Below the pieces are notes generated by a model. That model ran no database searches and had not been told where the DNA came from. It worked only from the letters and a program-made list of their open reading frames with translations. DNA of 64,000 bases from Bifidobacterium eulemuris. Its GTDB lineage: Bacteria > Actinomycetota > Actinomycetes > Actinomycetales > Bifidobacteriaceae. Of this stretch, positions 37,301-43,367 are shown piece by piece. A program made the translations under genes and the position numbers. Numbering within the stretch: the first letter of the stretch is position 1; each line of letters starts with the position of its first letter. The stretch lies in the NCBI RefSeq assembly GCF_014898155.1, contig NZ_CP062938.1:1116001-1180000 (forward strand). The letters run 5' to 3'.

Positions 37301-40300
37301 CCGGAGCCACACCATACACCTCGGTCTTCGACGCGGGATCACCCGACGTATCCGCGAAGAAACCACCCGTGATCGAAACGGTAGCGGAACCAGAACCGAA
37401 GGCACCATCACCTATGGCATCGGCTTCATATCCTCCTTGAATCGTGAGATACCCACTCGAAATACTGATATCCGAACCAGTTCCCCCATCTCCGCCGCCA
37501 ATTCCTGCGGCGTAGGAGCCTCCTGTCGCAGTAACCGTGCCACCTGAAATAGAGATGTTCGAGCCAGAACCCTCCATTCCTCCACCACCGATACCAGCAC
37601 CGCCGAAACGGTTGCCCGTCGCAGTGACCGTACCATTGGAAATACTGATGCGAGAGCCGGAACCACGGAACCCGCCGCCGATACCAGCAGCCATATCACC
37701 GCCCGTCGCTGTGATCGTGCCGCCCGAAACAGAGATATAAGAACCTGAACCCTCCATTCCGCCGCCGATACCAGCAGCCATATCGCCGCCCGTCGCTGTG
37801 ATCGTGCCGCCCGAAATCGCGATATCCGAACCCGACTCACCGTATCCACCACCGATACCAGCACCATATTGGCCGCCAGTGGCGTTCAAAGACCCACCAC
37901 CGGAAACGGACAACGCACGACCGCCATTCTGCAGACCGGCACAACGATTACCGCTCTTGAGCACGCTCACGTTCTTAAGCGTGAGATCCAACGAACCCGA
38001 ACGCACCAACACGGCGGCAGCACTGTCGCTCTGGCTTTGGTCGCCGCTTCGGTCAATCGCCACGCCATCGAACGTCACGCGCGCGATCCGATCCCCCGAG
38101 TCCACGACGACGCGATCGAGCTGCGTGCCAACCACGCTCCGCGCCTTGCCATCAGCGTCCCGATACTCGAACCCGTCATCCGCGGTGACGAACATGGACA
38201 CCGACAACGGCTCGTCGGACACAATGGTCAACACATGATCGACGAACGTGTAATCCTTACCCAACGCGCCACCGGAAACCACGAAATCACCGGTGACATG
38301 CAGTACCTCGAAAGGATACTCGCCAGATGTCGCCGAATCACCATTGCGAGCAACATAACACCCATCGGCAGGAGCCACACCATACACCCGATTATCCACA
38401 ACGCTGCCATCCGCGAAAACGCCACCAACGATGGAAACAGAGGACGAGCCGGATGAGTGAGCACCATTGCCTATGATTTCCGAACCAGCACCTCCCTCAA
38501 CCCTGATCCGACCATCTATAATCGCGATGTCAGAGGCCAACCCACTAGCACCACCACCAATACCAGCAGCACCACCACGCCCCACCGCAATGACGGTACC
38601 CCCATTAATCGTAATCTTCGCAGCAGCACCAAGGCGCCCACCACCAATACCAGCTCCATCGGAACCACCCTCTGCGTTGACCACACCACCAGTAATCGTG
38701 ACGCTCGAAGCTGTCCCCTCAGCCCCACCTCCGACGCCAGCAGCTTCGCTACCACCCTCCGCGTTGACCACACCACCAGTAATCGTGACGCTCGAAGCTG
38801 TGCCCCCAGCTCCTCCGCCAATTCCTGCGCCATGTTCACCGCCAATCGCCATGATGTTGCCACTTTCAATGGAGATTGCGCCAGAGTCATGCTGTTCTCC
38901 GCTTCCGATGCCAGCAGCCTGAGCTCCACCCACCGCGACAATCGTTCCATCTCCGGATTTAATAGTGAGCGGATACGCGCCACTCTGCAGCCCCGCTGAG
39001 CCTTCTCCGCTTTTGAGGATACTCGTCCCTTTAAGAGCAAGTTCCAGCGAACCACTTTCCACGCACAAGGCAACTCCGTCAACACTCCGGTCAACAGCTA
39101 CATTGTCAAGAGTGACATGTGCAACCGTATCGTTGCCCGCATCCACGACGATACTATCCGTGACAGTGCCTGCGGTCTTCTGGTCTTCGCCATTCGTGTC
39201 CTTATATAAGACCACATCATCCGCTTGAGCAGACATGGTCACCGTCATAGACTTCGCCGATTTGATGGTCAACACGTTGTTCTCGTATAGGTAATCACTC
39301 CCAAAAGCGCCACCAGCAACATGGAAATCTCCAGCGCGGCTCACCACCTTGAGAGGATATTTGTCCTTAGTCGTTTCATCCGTATTCTCGACGACACCAT
39401 ATCCCTCGTCAGGAGTCAAACCGTACACCTGGTTCTTGAGTACAGCGTCAGCTGACGTATCAGCGAACACGCCACCAGTAATCTTACCGCCACCAATTGC
39501 TGGTCTGTCTCCAGCACTTGCTGTAATACGACCACCTGAAATTCTGATATTCATGCCGGAATATCCATTGCCACCAATAGCGTTGCTACCATGCGGAGTT
39601 ACCGCAGTAACAGTACCGCCTTGAATCTCCACATTGGCACCACCATAAAATCCACCGCCAATACCGGCAGCGGCACCGCCACTTCTTGCATAGATGGTGC
39701 CACTAACAATTTTAATATACCGCCCAGAACTGTTATATCCACCGCCGATACCGGCACCATGGAATCCGCCAAACGCGTTGAGTGTGCCATCACCGGATAT
39801 CACGAGTGGGTGTGAACCATTTTCCAAACCAGCGCCGGCATTAGGACTCTGGAGAACGCTGATCCCCTTAAGCGTAAGCTCTAGTGAACCCGAGCTCACC
39901 CGCACGGCGGCCGGACTGCCATCGCCGCTCCGAGAGATTTTCACTCCATCGAAAATGACATGCGCCGTTCCGTCCGCGGCCACGATGATATTGCTCGTCT
40001 TGGTGCCGGTAACCGTATGTTCCTTGCCATCGGCATCCGTGTAGGTGAACTCGTCCTTCGCCGCATCGGACATGCCCACCGTCACGGGCTTCTCGGTGGT
40101 GATGGTCAGCGTGGTGCCCTCGTACCGGTAATCGGCGTCCTCGATCAAACCGCTTTCGTCGGTGGTGGACAGCGTGAACGCGCCCTTGACCACGAGCTGC
40201 TCCGCCGCTTGGGCCTGGGCCGGGAACATACCCAAAACGAACGCCACGGCGAGGGTGGCGAACATCATCAACAACGTGAACAACACGGCCTTCGGAGCGG

Positions 40301-40325
40301 ACCTACGCAATGCTTCCACCATCAT
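31389..40325 (-). CDS. Giant modular cell-surface protein (putative adhesin), upstream paralogue with G13 tract
   Basis: A 2978-aa paralogue of the next gene. It has the same signal peptide (about 40 aa) and four modules instead of two (starting near residues 48, 332, 678 and 1037), each with Gly-rich repeats around AAGIGGG and ISISGGTVTATGG. YDG/MBG-type repeats run from about 1440 to 2430, Ig-like units from 2435 to 2800, then a VVNPDGS-type linker, an acidic Pro/Gly stalk and the tail LSESG, hydrophobic stretch and RRK. The C-terminal 500 residues are nearly identical to the paralogue. ATGATG at 40325 is preceded by CAGGGG; an upstream in-frame TTG (40451) has no Shine-Dalgarno. Possible roles are attachment or carbohydrate binding; none is proven by sequence. 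Confidence 0.85.
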   Translation of the reverse strand: MMVEALRRSAPKAVLFTLLMMFATLAVAFVLGMFPAQAQAAEQLVVKGAFTLSTTDESGLIEDADYRYEGTTLTITTEKPVTVGMSDAAKDEFTYTDADGKEHTVTGTKTSNIIVAADGTAHVIFDGVKISRSGDGSPAAVRVSSGSLELTLKGISVLQSPNAGAGLENGSHPLVISGDGTLNAFGGFHGAGIGGGYNSSGRYIKIVSGTIYARSGGAAAGIGGGFYGGANVEIQGGTVTAVTPHGSNAIGGNGYSGMNIRISGGRITASAGDRPAIGGGKITGGVFADTSADAVLKNQVYGLTPDEGYGVVENTDETTKDKYPLKVVSRAGDFHVAGGAFGSDYLYENNVLTIKSAKSMTVTMSAQADDVVLYKDTNGEDQKTAGTVTDSIVVDAGNDTVAHVTLDNVAVDRSVDGVALCVESGSLELALKGTSILKSGEGSAGLQSGAYPLTIKSGDGTIVAVGGAQAAGIGSGEQHDSGAISIESGNIMAIGGEHGAGIGGGAGGTASSVTITGGVVNAEGGSEAAGVGGGAEGTASSVTITGGVVNAEGGSDGAGIGGGRLGAAAKITINGGTVIAVGRGGAAGIGGGASGLASDIAIIDGRIRVEGGAGSEIIGNGAHSSGSSSVSIVGGVFADGSVVDNRVYGVAPADGCYVARNGDSATSGEYPFEVLHVTGDFVVSGGALGKDYTFVDHVLTIVSDEPLSVSMFVTADDGFEYRDADGKARSVVGTQLDRVVVDSGDRIARVTFDGVAIDRSGDQSQSDSAAAVLVRSGSLDLTLKNVSVLKSGNRCAGLQNGGRALSVSGGGSLNATGGQYGAGIGGGYGESGSDIAISGGTITATGGDMAAGIGGGMEGSGSYISVSGGTITATGGDMAAGIGGGFRGSGSRISISNGTVTATGNRFGGAGIGGGGMEGSGSNISISGGTVTATGGSYAAGIGGGDGGTGSDISISSGYLTIQGGYEADAIGDGAFGSGSATVSITGGFFADTSGDPASKTEVYGVAPADGYVVKANDDAATVGAYPVRVVSRTGDFHVSGGEYDTDYTYDGTGHVLTIQTDKALTVSMSSQAKATIGYTDDKGVSKSVPNGTTTDRIVVNPGDDKTANVTFDGVAIDRSNNTRVAAVLVQSGSLNLTLKGDSVLKSGHNCAGLQTEGQSLSIAGDGFLSATGGDWAAGVGGGDTASTPVNIVISGGTVVATGGEAAAGVGGGAGARVPVSVVISGGTVVAAGGNIQSSYGAGAGVGGGAETSGSVSVVISGGTVVAAGGNGRYNIGAAGIGGGNFPYGPVDIEVSGGVVTAKGSPGAAGVGGGNRAWDSSSTSVVVSGGVVDAVGGEGAAGVGGGKRASGSVDVKISGGRITAQAGSGGDAAIGDGAERQDGTPTAVVCITGGVFADKTTDDPSSATEVYRQAPADGHVVYANDDEESSSAYPLAVGRDPLSVKSDVSKVYDGSPLSVSDVIDMSEGAEADGVEVSLRYRPAAVVEGDWDDEAPSDAGSYVVEASVKSAAYSAGPDGARWAAVTKTGMFTIKQKALTVTAKSFDVAYRADAPIYSAEASGWVDGEADSLSATLFEELAYDCEYAKGSPVRDGGYEVALKWTTDAPKELANYAVELKSGKVTVVKSASTVTADSYKGDDKQASFTYGDTITVRATVTATGNEPGAVVFAAPRGLSDGSGFGLSGLSDGSGSSSLSDGSGSSAPGTAALYLGDKELPGDMTVTDNKDGSYSFELEYDTSRKGVPIEDGQSLTVRFSGNANVADCEKTVTVDLTARTVGVDVSGNASKTYDGSATVPEGHSLKVGVVSGVLDADEAKVSATAKYAFESANAGSKTVTVSDVRLSGDSSGWYALPSKLPSSHEVTGITPAKLDASMLSLPSESLTYDGEGQEPVVSGEGVDKKALVKGTDFTVEYGNNTNAGEKTAVAKVTGKGNYQDAVELQFSIAKRVLTASVTVSGKTYDSTADAPVDAVSFKNLVSGESLKRGEDFTVSAVFDKADAGERTAHATVVLKDTATASNYTFADGSKVTVDAGKATVAPARLVVTAEDIEVAYGSVDPVYSATVSGWVNGEGSSLSDVLSAALAYASEYKKGSPVSERGYTVTPKWKTDAPKELSNYAVEFVSGKVTVVRSAGVVEDGDVDVYNGGEQSSSFTYGDTITVRATVTATGEEPASGAMSLLSRLSGLVGLSDDPASGTAALYYGGTRLTDDAKAEDNGDGTYSVELPYDTALRRVPAGTRVLTVRFSQDGNLSDVEASVEVTLAKRVLKASVEGDASKTYDGTTAVPEKHSLGIGLSDDVLTGDKVSASAAEYTFAEARADTKEVKASGVALSDGWSDWYALESTELTGAVASGIGKAGLDALNLSVSSDGLAYTGVGLEPAVTGVGADGRALVKDKDFTVEYENNTNAGEKTAVARVTGMGNYTGEVELQFSIAKAQGVLTLTPDAGQSAVYGDAGFKLTAVSNSGGAVSFSSSDTGVATVDAQGKVSIVGAGEATITATLAGTANHTGASASVSLTVSKSGDAFRLDTVAMGAVYGDSDFVLAPFASIGAGTISYASSDEAVATVDAAGRVSVVGAGKTTLTVSSAESDDFEAKSVEVVLGVLPRPVSVVWNAEATSATASDGVSADSSVFEYAYDGAAHAPTASVSNLVAGDECALTVSGAQSDAGSYTATVTGVSNTNYTVEGGSNLSRGFSITPAAFSYTVADQSVKAGLTIADLGVAASGVGVTLPDGTVEAVPGVLAWYADAEHTTPLDATHALRSADGSPVSLWWTFAPSADAANYTGVATGVATVAVESVSTDAGVVVNPDGSASLPDDKGTVAPGGDKPVVVNPDGSVTLPEGGTFTPNPDIAGGESGVEVVVPAGGIIRPDGTVVDKDGGTVWTPVIEEPENPENPDNPGDNPDNPGENPGDSGEKPDGEPGNPENPGGDNAGSDGNQNGGSDDKKSEELSESGIDVAAPLMAVGVLMVLGLAGAVLRRKA

Positions 40326-40390
40326 CAAACCCCTGTTCTCTCCGGCACGCACGGCGTCATGCGGCACAATCCAACTTCCAACGTAACAAT

Positions 40391-40403
40391 CCCCCCCCCC
40401 CCC
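40391..40403 (-). promoter_or_regulatory. Homopolymeric G13 tract upstream of the 2978-aa surface protein gene
   Basis: Thirteen uninterrupted G on the coding strand, 65 nt before the start codon. The tract is followed by ATTGT and TACGTT, a possible -10 box (40385-40380). If so, the tract lies in the promoter spacer (18 nt to TGTTCT) and slippage would change promoter strength. The same region is open in the gene's frame, so translational switching from an upstream start is a second possibility. Confidence 0.6.
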
Positions 40404-40550
40404 AGAACAGGGTTCACCGGCGCGCCGAAAGGAAAAATGGGCAGGAATCAAGGGCCGTCACCCCACCAGCAGACACCCCCTTCATAACGGACCCAATGGA
40501 CCGGGGCGTGAGGACTGGCGGCTTTGGCTTTGCGGGAGCTTTGGTCACAG

Positions 40551-40602
40551 GCGGGGCGGGATCCTTGCGCCCTACGGGCCCCGCCCTCCGCTCAGGATGA
40601 CG
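40551..40602. repeat. Divergent REP-like element 6
   Basis: GCGGGGCGGGATCCTTGCGC...GGGCCCCGCCCTCCGCTCAGGATGACG: the GGGCGGG/CCCCGCC arms are complementary, and the end CTCAGGATGACG matches the right arm of the other copies. It is a shorter, diverged member. Confidence 0.6.
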
Positions 40603-40774
40603 AGAAAAGAAGGGCTCTTCGCAATCACGAGTCGGTGGCTGGCAGCCAGAACGCATGTCTGGAAACGAGCGAGCTGCGCCTGCCAGAAGCAACCAAGGCG
40701 GAACGAAACTCACCGTCTACATCCTGAACGGCATGGGCGGAACATGGATAGTCAAAGAAATCACGATTCCAGTT

Positions 40775-40910
40775 TTTCTATTTACTCTATTTATTCTATA
40801 AATCGCTGACTGATACCCTAAAAGCATTGCAAAACCGCCATTTGTAGCACTCATACGCATCTACTGAAAATCTTCTAAAGATTTTCTATTTCATTCTATT
40901 TATTCTATAA
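40775..40910 (+). repeat. Twin AT-rich direct repeats with 9-bp substructure
   Basis: A 27-28 bp unit occurs at 40775-40801 and 40883-40910, each made of three TCTAT-centred 9-10 bp steps (TTTCTATTT, then ACTCTATTT or ATTCTATTT, then ATTCTATAA). The second copy forms the -10 region of the ATPase gene (TATAAT at 40906-40911). They look like binding sites for a regulator or replication-type protein. Confidence 0.7.
40867..40885. promoter_or_regulatory. Candidate operator for the ATPase gene
   Basis: AAAATCTT (40867-40874) and AAGATTTT (40878-40885) form a perfect 8-bp inverted repeat with a 3-nt spacer, overlapping the expected -35 region of the TATAAT promoter at 40906. It may bind a dimeric repressor. 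Confidence 0.45.
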
Positions 40911-40942
40911 TGATGCGAATCAGCGCCGTGAAAGGATCTCGT

Positions 40943-42052
40943 ATGACATTCCCCGCTAATCCTTTCAAACCCACGGCAGGAGTCATGCCGCCTGTGCTCA
41001 TCGGCCGCGACATGATATGCGAGGATTTCTCCGAGGGATTGGACGACGGCCCCGGAGCGCCCGACCGGCTGATGCTGATTTCAGGACCCCGCGGCAGCGG
41101 CAAAACGGTGATGCTGATCGAGCTGCGCACAATTGCTGAGCAAAGGCACTGGCATGTCGTTGACGAAACGGCCAGCGAAGGCCTATGCGACCGGCTGATC
41201 ACGCAAATCGCCCCGGACCCCGGCATCTTCGCCGGAGCCACAATCAAGCCCTCCCTCATGGGTGCGAGTCTTGGCGAAGTGTCAACAGCACCAGCATTGC
41301 GCCCCTCCACACTGCGAGATGCCATGAACGCCAGGCTAAAAACACTGGGAAAGAACAAGGGGCTACTGGTCACCATTGACGAGATCCAAGACGCCGACCC
41401 CTCTGATATCACAGCCATCGCGACAGCCGCGCAGCACATGTTCCGGGAGAATGCGAACGTCGCATTCGTATTCGCTGGGCTGCCCCAGGTCATCTCCGAC
41501 CTGCTCAACGCCAATGTGGTCACGTTCCTGCGCCGAGCGTCCCTGAAAAAGCTCGGGGACGTACCTCTGGACGACGTACGCGAATCGTTCGCCAGCACCA
41601 TACGCGGCAGGAACGTCGCCATCGATGACGCCGCGTTGGACGAGGCCACTCAGGCCACGGAAGGATATCCGTACATGATCCAACTCGTCGGCTACCACAT
41701 GTGGAGGGCGTCCCGACGCCGCCAGTCGAACACCGCCGACGAAATCACTATGCGCGACGTGCGGGAAGGCATCATCCAAGCCAGGGCCCGCCTCGGGGAG
41801 GGGGTATGCGCGCCAGTAATCGATAATCTTCCCGAACGGGCCGTCGATTATCTCAAGGCCATGGCCGAGGACGACGACCCCTCATCCACCGCGCAGGTCG
41901 CCGAACGTATGAACGAAACCATGGACTACGCCAACCAATACCGAGCCAAACTCATCGAGAAAAAAATCATCAACGCGCCGGAACGAGGCAAAGTGGACTT
42001 CGCCATCCCATACCTGCGCGAATACCTCAGAACACAACTCGCATCATCCTAA
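40943..42052 (+). CDS. AAA-type ATPase with C-terminal winged-helix region
   Basis: A 369-aa stand-alone ATPase. Walker A is LISGPRGSGKTVMLI (about residues 46-60), Walker B is GLLVTIDEIQDAD, followed by VAFVFAGLPQVISDLL and FLRRASLKKLGDV, the sensor/arginine region of archaeal-type AAA (AAA_16/STAND-like) proteins. The last 75 residues look like a winged helix (AQVAERMNETMDYANQYRAKLIEKKIINAP...). Such proteins may bind DNA or act in defence or mobile elements; the function is not known here. ATG 40943 has AAAGGA 6 nt upstream; ATG 40910 lies within the promoter repeat. There is no partner gene. Confidence 0.75.
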   Translation: MTFPANPFKPTAGVMPPVLIGRDMICEDFSEGLDDGPGAPDRLMLISGPRGSGKTVMLIELRTIAEQRHWHVVDETASEGLCDRLITQIAPDPGIFAGATIKPSLMGASLGEVSTAPALRPSTLRDAMNARLKTLGKNKGLLVTIDEIQDADPSDITAIATAAQHMFRENANVAFVFAGLPQVISDLLNANVVTFLRRASLKKLGDVPLDDVRESFASTIRGRNVAIDDAALDEATQATEGYPYMIQLVGYHMWRASRRRQSNTADEITMRDVREGIIQARARLGEGVCAPVIDNLPERAVDYLKAMAEDDDPSSTAQVAERMNETMDYANQYRAKLIEKKIINAPERGKVDFAIPYLREYLRTQLASS

Positions 42053-42300
42053 ACGGAGACCACATCACAGAGCGCGTCCCGTCAACCGTGGCGAGCGCCC
42101 CGCCGCCGCCCACATGGACGATCACGTTGCGCCCGTTCACGCTCAGGCTTCTGTACATCGTGATACGATTCATCTCGTAACCTTAGTGATTGGGGGCGTA
42201 AGCCGACAACCACACAGAAGGCCTGGTATTGGTAGTGCTGGGCCTTTTGCTTTTCAGGGGCCATAGGTTAGGCCAAAGCACCGGAATTTTGGCATGAAAA
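42053..42300. other. Gene-free stretch between ATPase and tRNA-Ser terminator
   Basis: About 250 nt without a recognised gene. A 49-codon minus-strand frame beginning MNRITMYRSLSVNGRNVIVH (near 42179) runs to the ATPase 3' end; it matches no family I recognise and has only GTTACGAG before it. It may be a remnant from insertion next to the tRNA gene. Confidence 0.35.
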
Positions 42301-42329
42301 AAGGGTTTTGGGAGAATCCCAAAACCCTT
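42301..42329 (-). terminator. Rho-independent terminator of tRNA-Ser
   Basis: A perfect 12-bp stem AAGGGTTTTGGG / CCCAAAACCCTT with a 5-nt loop; on the minus strand it is followed by TTTTTT. It lies 5 nt after the tRNA 3' end. Confidence 0.93.
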
Positions 42330-42334
42330 GATGG

Positions 42335-42420
42335 CGGATGAGGCGAGATTCGAACTCGCGGAGGGGTTCGCCCTCACACGCTTTCGAGGCGTGCTCCTTA
42401 GACCGCTCGGACACTCATCC
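42335..42420 (-). tRNA. tRNA-Ser(CGA)
   Basis: The minus strand folds as a class II tRNA: acceptor GGATGAG/CTCATCC, D arm with AGCGGTCTAAGGA, anticodon stem CACGC/GCGTG with loop CTCGAAA (anticodon CGA), a long variable arm (GAGGGCGAACCCCTC), T arm GCGAGTTCGAATCTCGC and discriminator G. CCA is not encoded. It reads UCG codons. Confidence 0.95.
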
Positions 42421-42504
42421 ATGCTGCTTCGAAAAGCAACTTGTCCATTATGCCACATTTTTTCGCCCGTGCAACCGGCGTGCCGCGCCGGGCCGCCCGC
42501 GCGA

Positions 42505-43305
42505 TCACAACTCCTGTTCGTGCACGGAGGCGTTCACCCACTGGGTCTGGCGCACGTCGTCGCCGGAGAAGATGCCGATGTCGAGCATGCAATCGCGGTA
42601 GTCGCGTCCGTGGGCGATGGTGATGTAGTTGTCGTCGACCATACGGTTGTGCGTGGGGTCGAGCCCGATCCAACGCCGGTCGTGGTAGATCTCGACCCAT
42701 GCGTGGGTGGCGCCCTCGCCGCCGAGCAGTCCGGCGATATACCTCGCGCCCAATCCCAGATGCCGGCAGACGGCGAGCATGACGTGGGCGTAGTCCTGGC
42801 AGACGCCTTTGCGCTGCGTAAACGCCTCCTCGGCCGTGGTGCGGATGGTGGTGGCGCCGGGCGTGTAGACGAAGGCGCGGTACACCTCGTCCATCACCTC
42901 GCGGGCCCGGTCGATCGGCGTCGCGTCGGGCGGCAGCGCCTCCACGCGCGCGCGGCATACCTCGATCAGCGCCGTGACGGCGGGGCCGGGGATGGTCAGC
43001 GCGGAATCGAAACGGTACAGCGGCTTGTCGATCTCCGGCTTGATATGGGCGTTGTCCACGAAGGCGATGCCCGTCACCCGGTAGTTGAACACCGTGTGCT
43101 CCTGCGGAATATACCCCGTGTTGACCACCGAACCGAACGAATCGACGGTGGTCTCCAACTCCACATCGGGTTCCATCGTGATCTGCACGTCCACGATCTG
43201 CTGTCGCGGGCCCGTCGCGGGAACACAACGCAGCTGGAAACGGTGGTCGGTGACCGGCGAGCTGAAGCTGAGCCTCATCTCATAGTCAAACACCAGTTTC
43301 TTCAT
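42505..43305 (-). CDS. Transglutaminase-like cysteine protease family protein
   Basis: A 266-aa protein with an N-terminal beta-rich domain (FDYEMRLSFSSPV..., about 1-120) and a C-terminal transglutaminase-like core. The triad is visible: Cys in RKGVCQDYAHVMLAVCR, His in GATHAWVEIYHD and Asp in WIGLDPTHN. This is the bacterial group (COG1305) that sits beside alpha-E and circularly permuted ATP-grasp genes, and that fusion protein is encoded immediately upstream in the same direction (62-nt gap). Likely a peptidase or amide-bond enzyme acting on the partner's product; the substrate is unknown. ATG 43305 has GGAG about 11 nt before it. Confidence 0.85.
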   Translation of the reverse strand: MKKLVFDYEMRLSFSSPVTDHRFQLRCVPATGPRQQIVDVQITMEPDVELETTVDSFGSVVNTGYIPQEHTVFNYRVTGIAFVDNAHIKPEIDKPLYRFDSALTIPGPAVTALIEVCRARVEALPPDATPIDRAREVMDEVYRAFVYTPGATTIRTTAEEAFTQRKGVCQDYAHVMLAVCRHLGLGARYIAGLLGGEGATHAWVEIYHDRRWIGLDPTHNRMVDDNYITIAHGRDYRDCMLDIGIFSGDDVRQTQWVNASVHEQEL

Positions 43306-43367
43306 GGGTATCGAACTCCTCAAAGGATGCGCGAAACGTCCCGTCCACCTTACCAGCTCCGCTCACC

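Larger units (their letters stand above)
40326..40942. other. Gene-free region between giant gene and ATPase gene
   Basis: 617 nt without a credible gene. From left to right it holds the giant gene's leader and G13 tract, a GC-rich divergent REP-like element (about 40551-40602), about 170 nt in which nothing was recognised, then a strongly AT-rich stretch from about 40760 with two direct repeats and an inverted repeat before the ATPase gene. The AT-rich part stands out against the GC-rich surroundings and may be acquired DNA. Confidence 0.6.

Noticed and set aside
26598..38456. Many plus-strand frames of 150-900 codons opposite the giant surface genes, some with repeated TRNHNIDRTRS-like units
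   Set aside because: They mirror the repeats of the minus-strand genes, have no ribosome-binding sites and no recognisable domain.
40451..40451. Upstream in-frame start (TTG) making the giant protein 3020 aa
   Set aside because: No Shine-Dalgarno, and the paralogue aligns only from MMVEALRRSA; noted only as a possible translational switch.
40414..40713. 99-codon minus-strand frame upstream of the giant gene
   Set aside because: Its protein includes the RHPERRAGP-type string that arises from translating REP repeats, so it is repeat DNA, not a gene.
42082..42264. Short minus-strand frames between the ATPase and tRNA-Ser considered as a gene
   Set aside because: No Shine-Dalgarno, no recognised family, and the frame depends on the ATPase 3' end; kept only as a note on the region.
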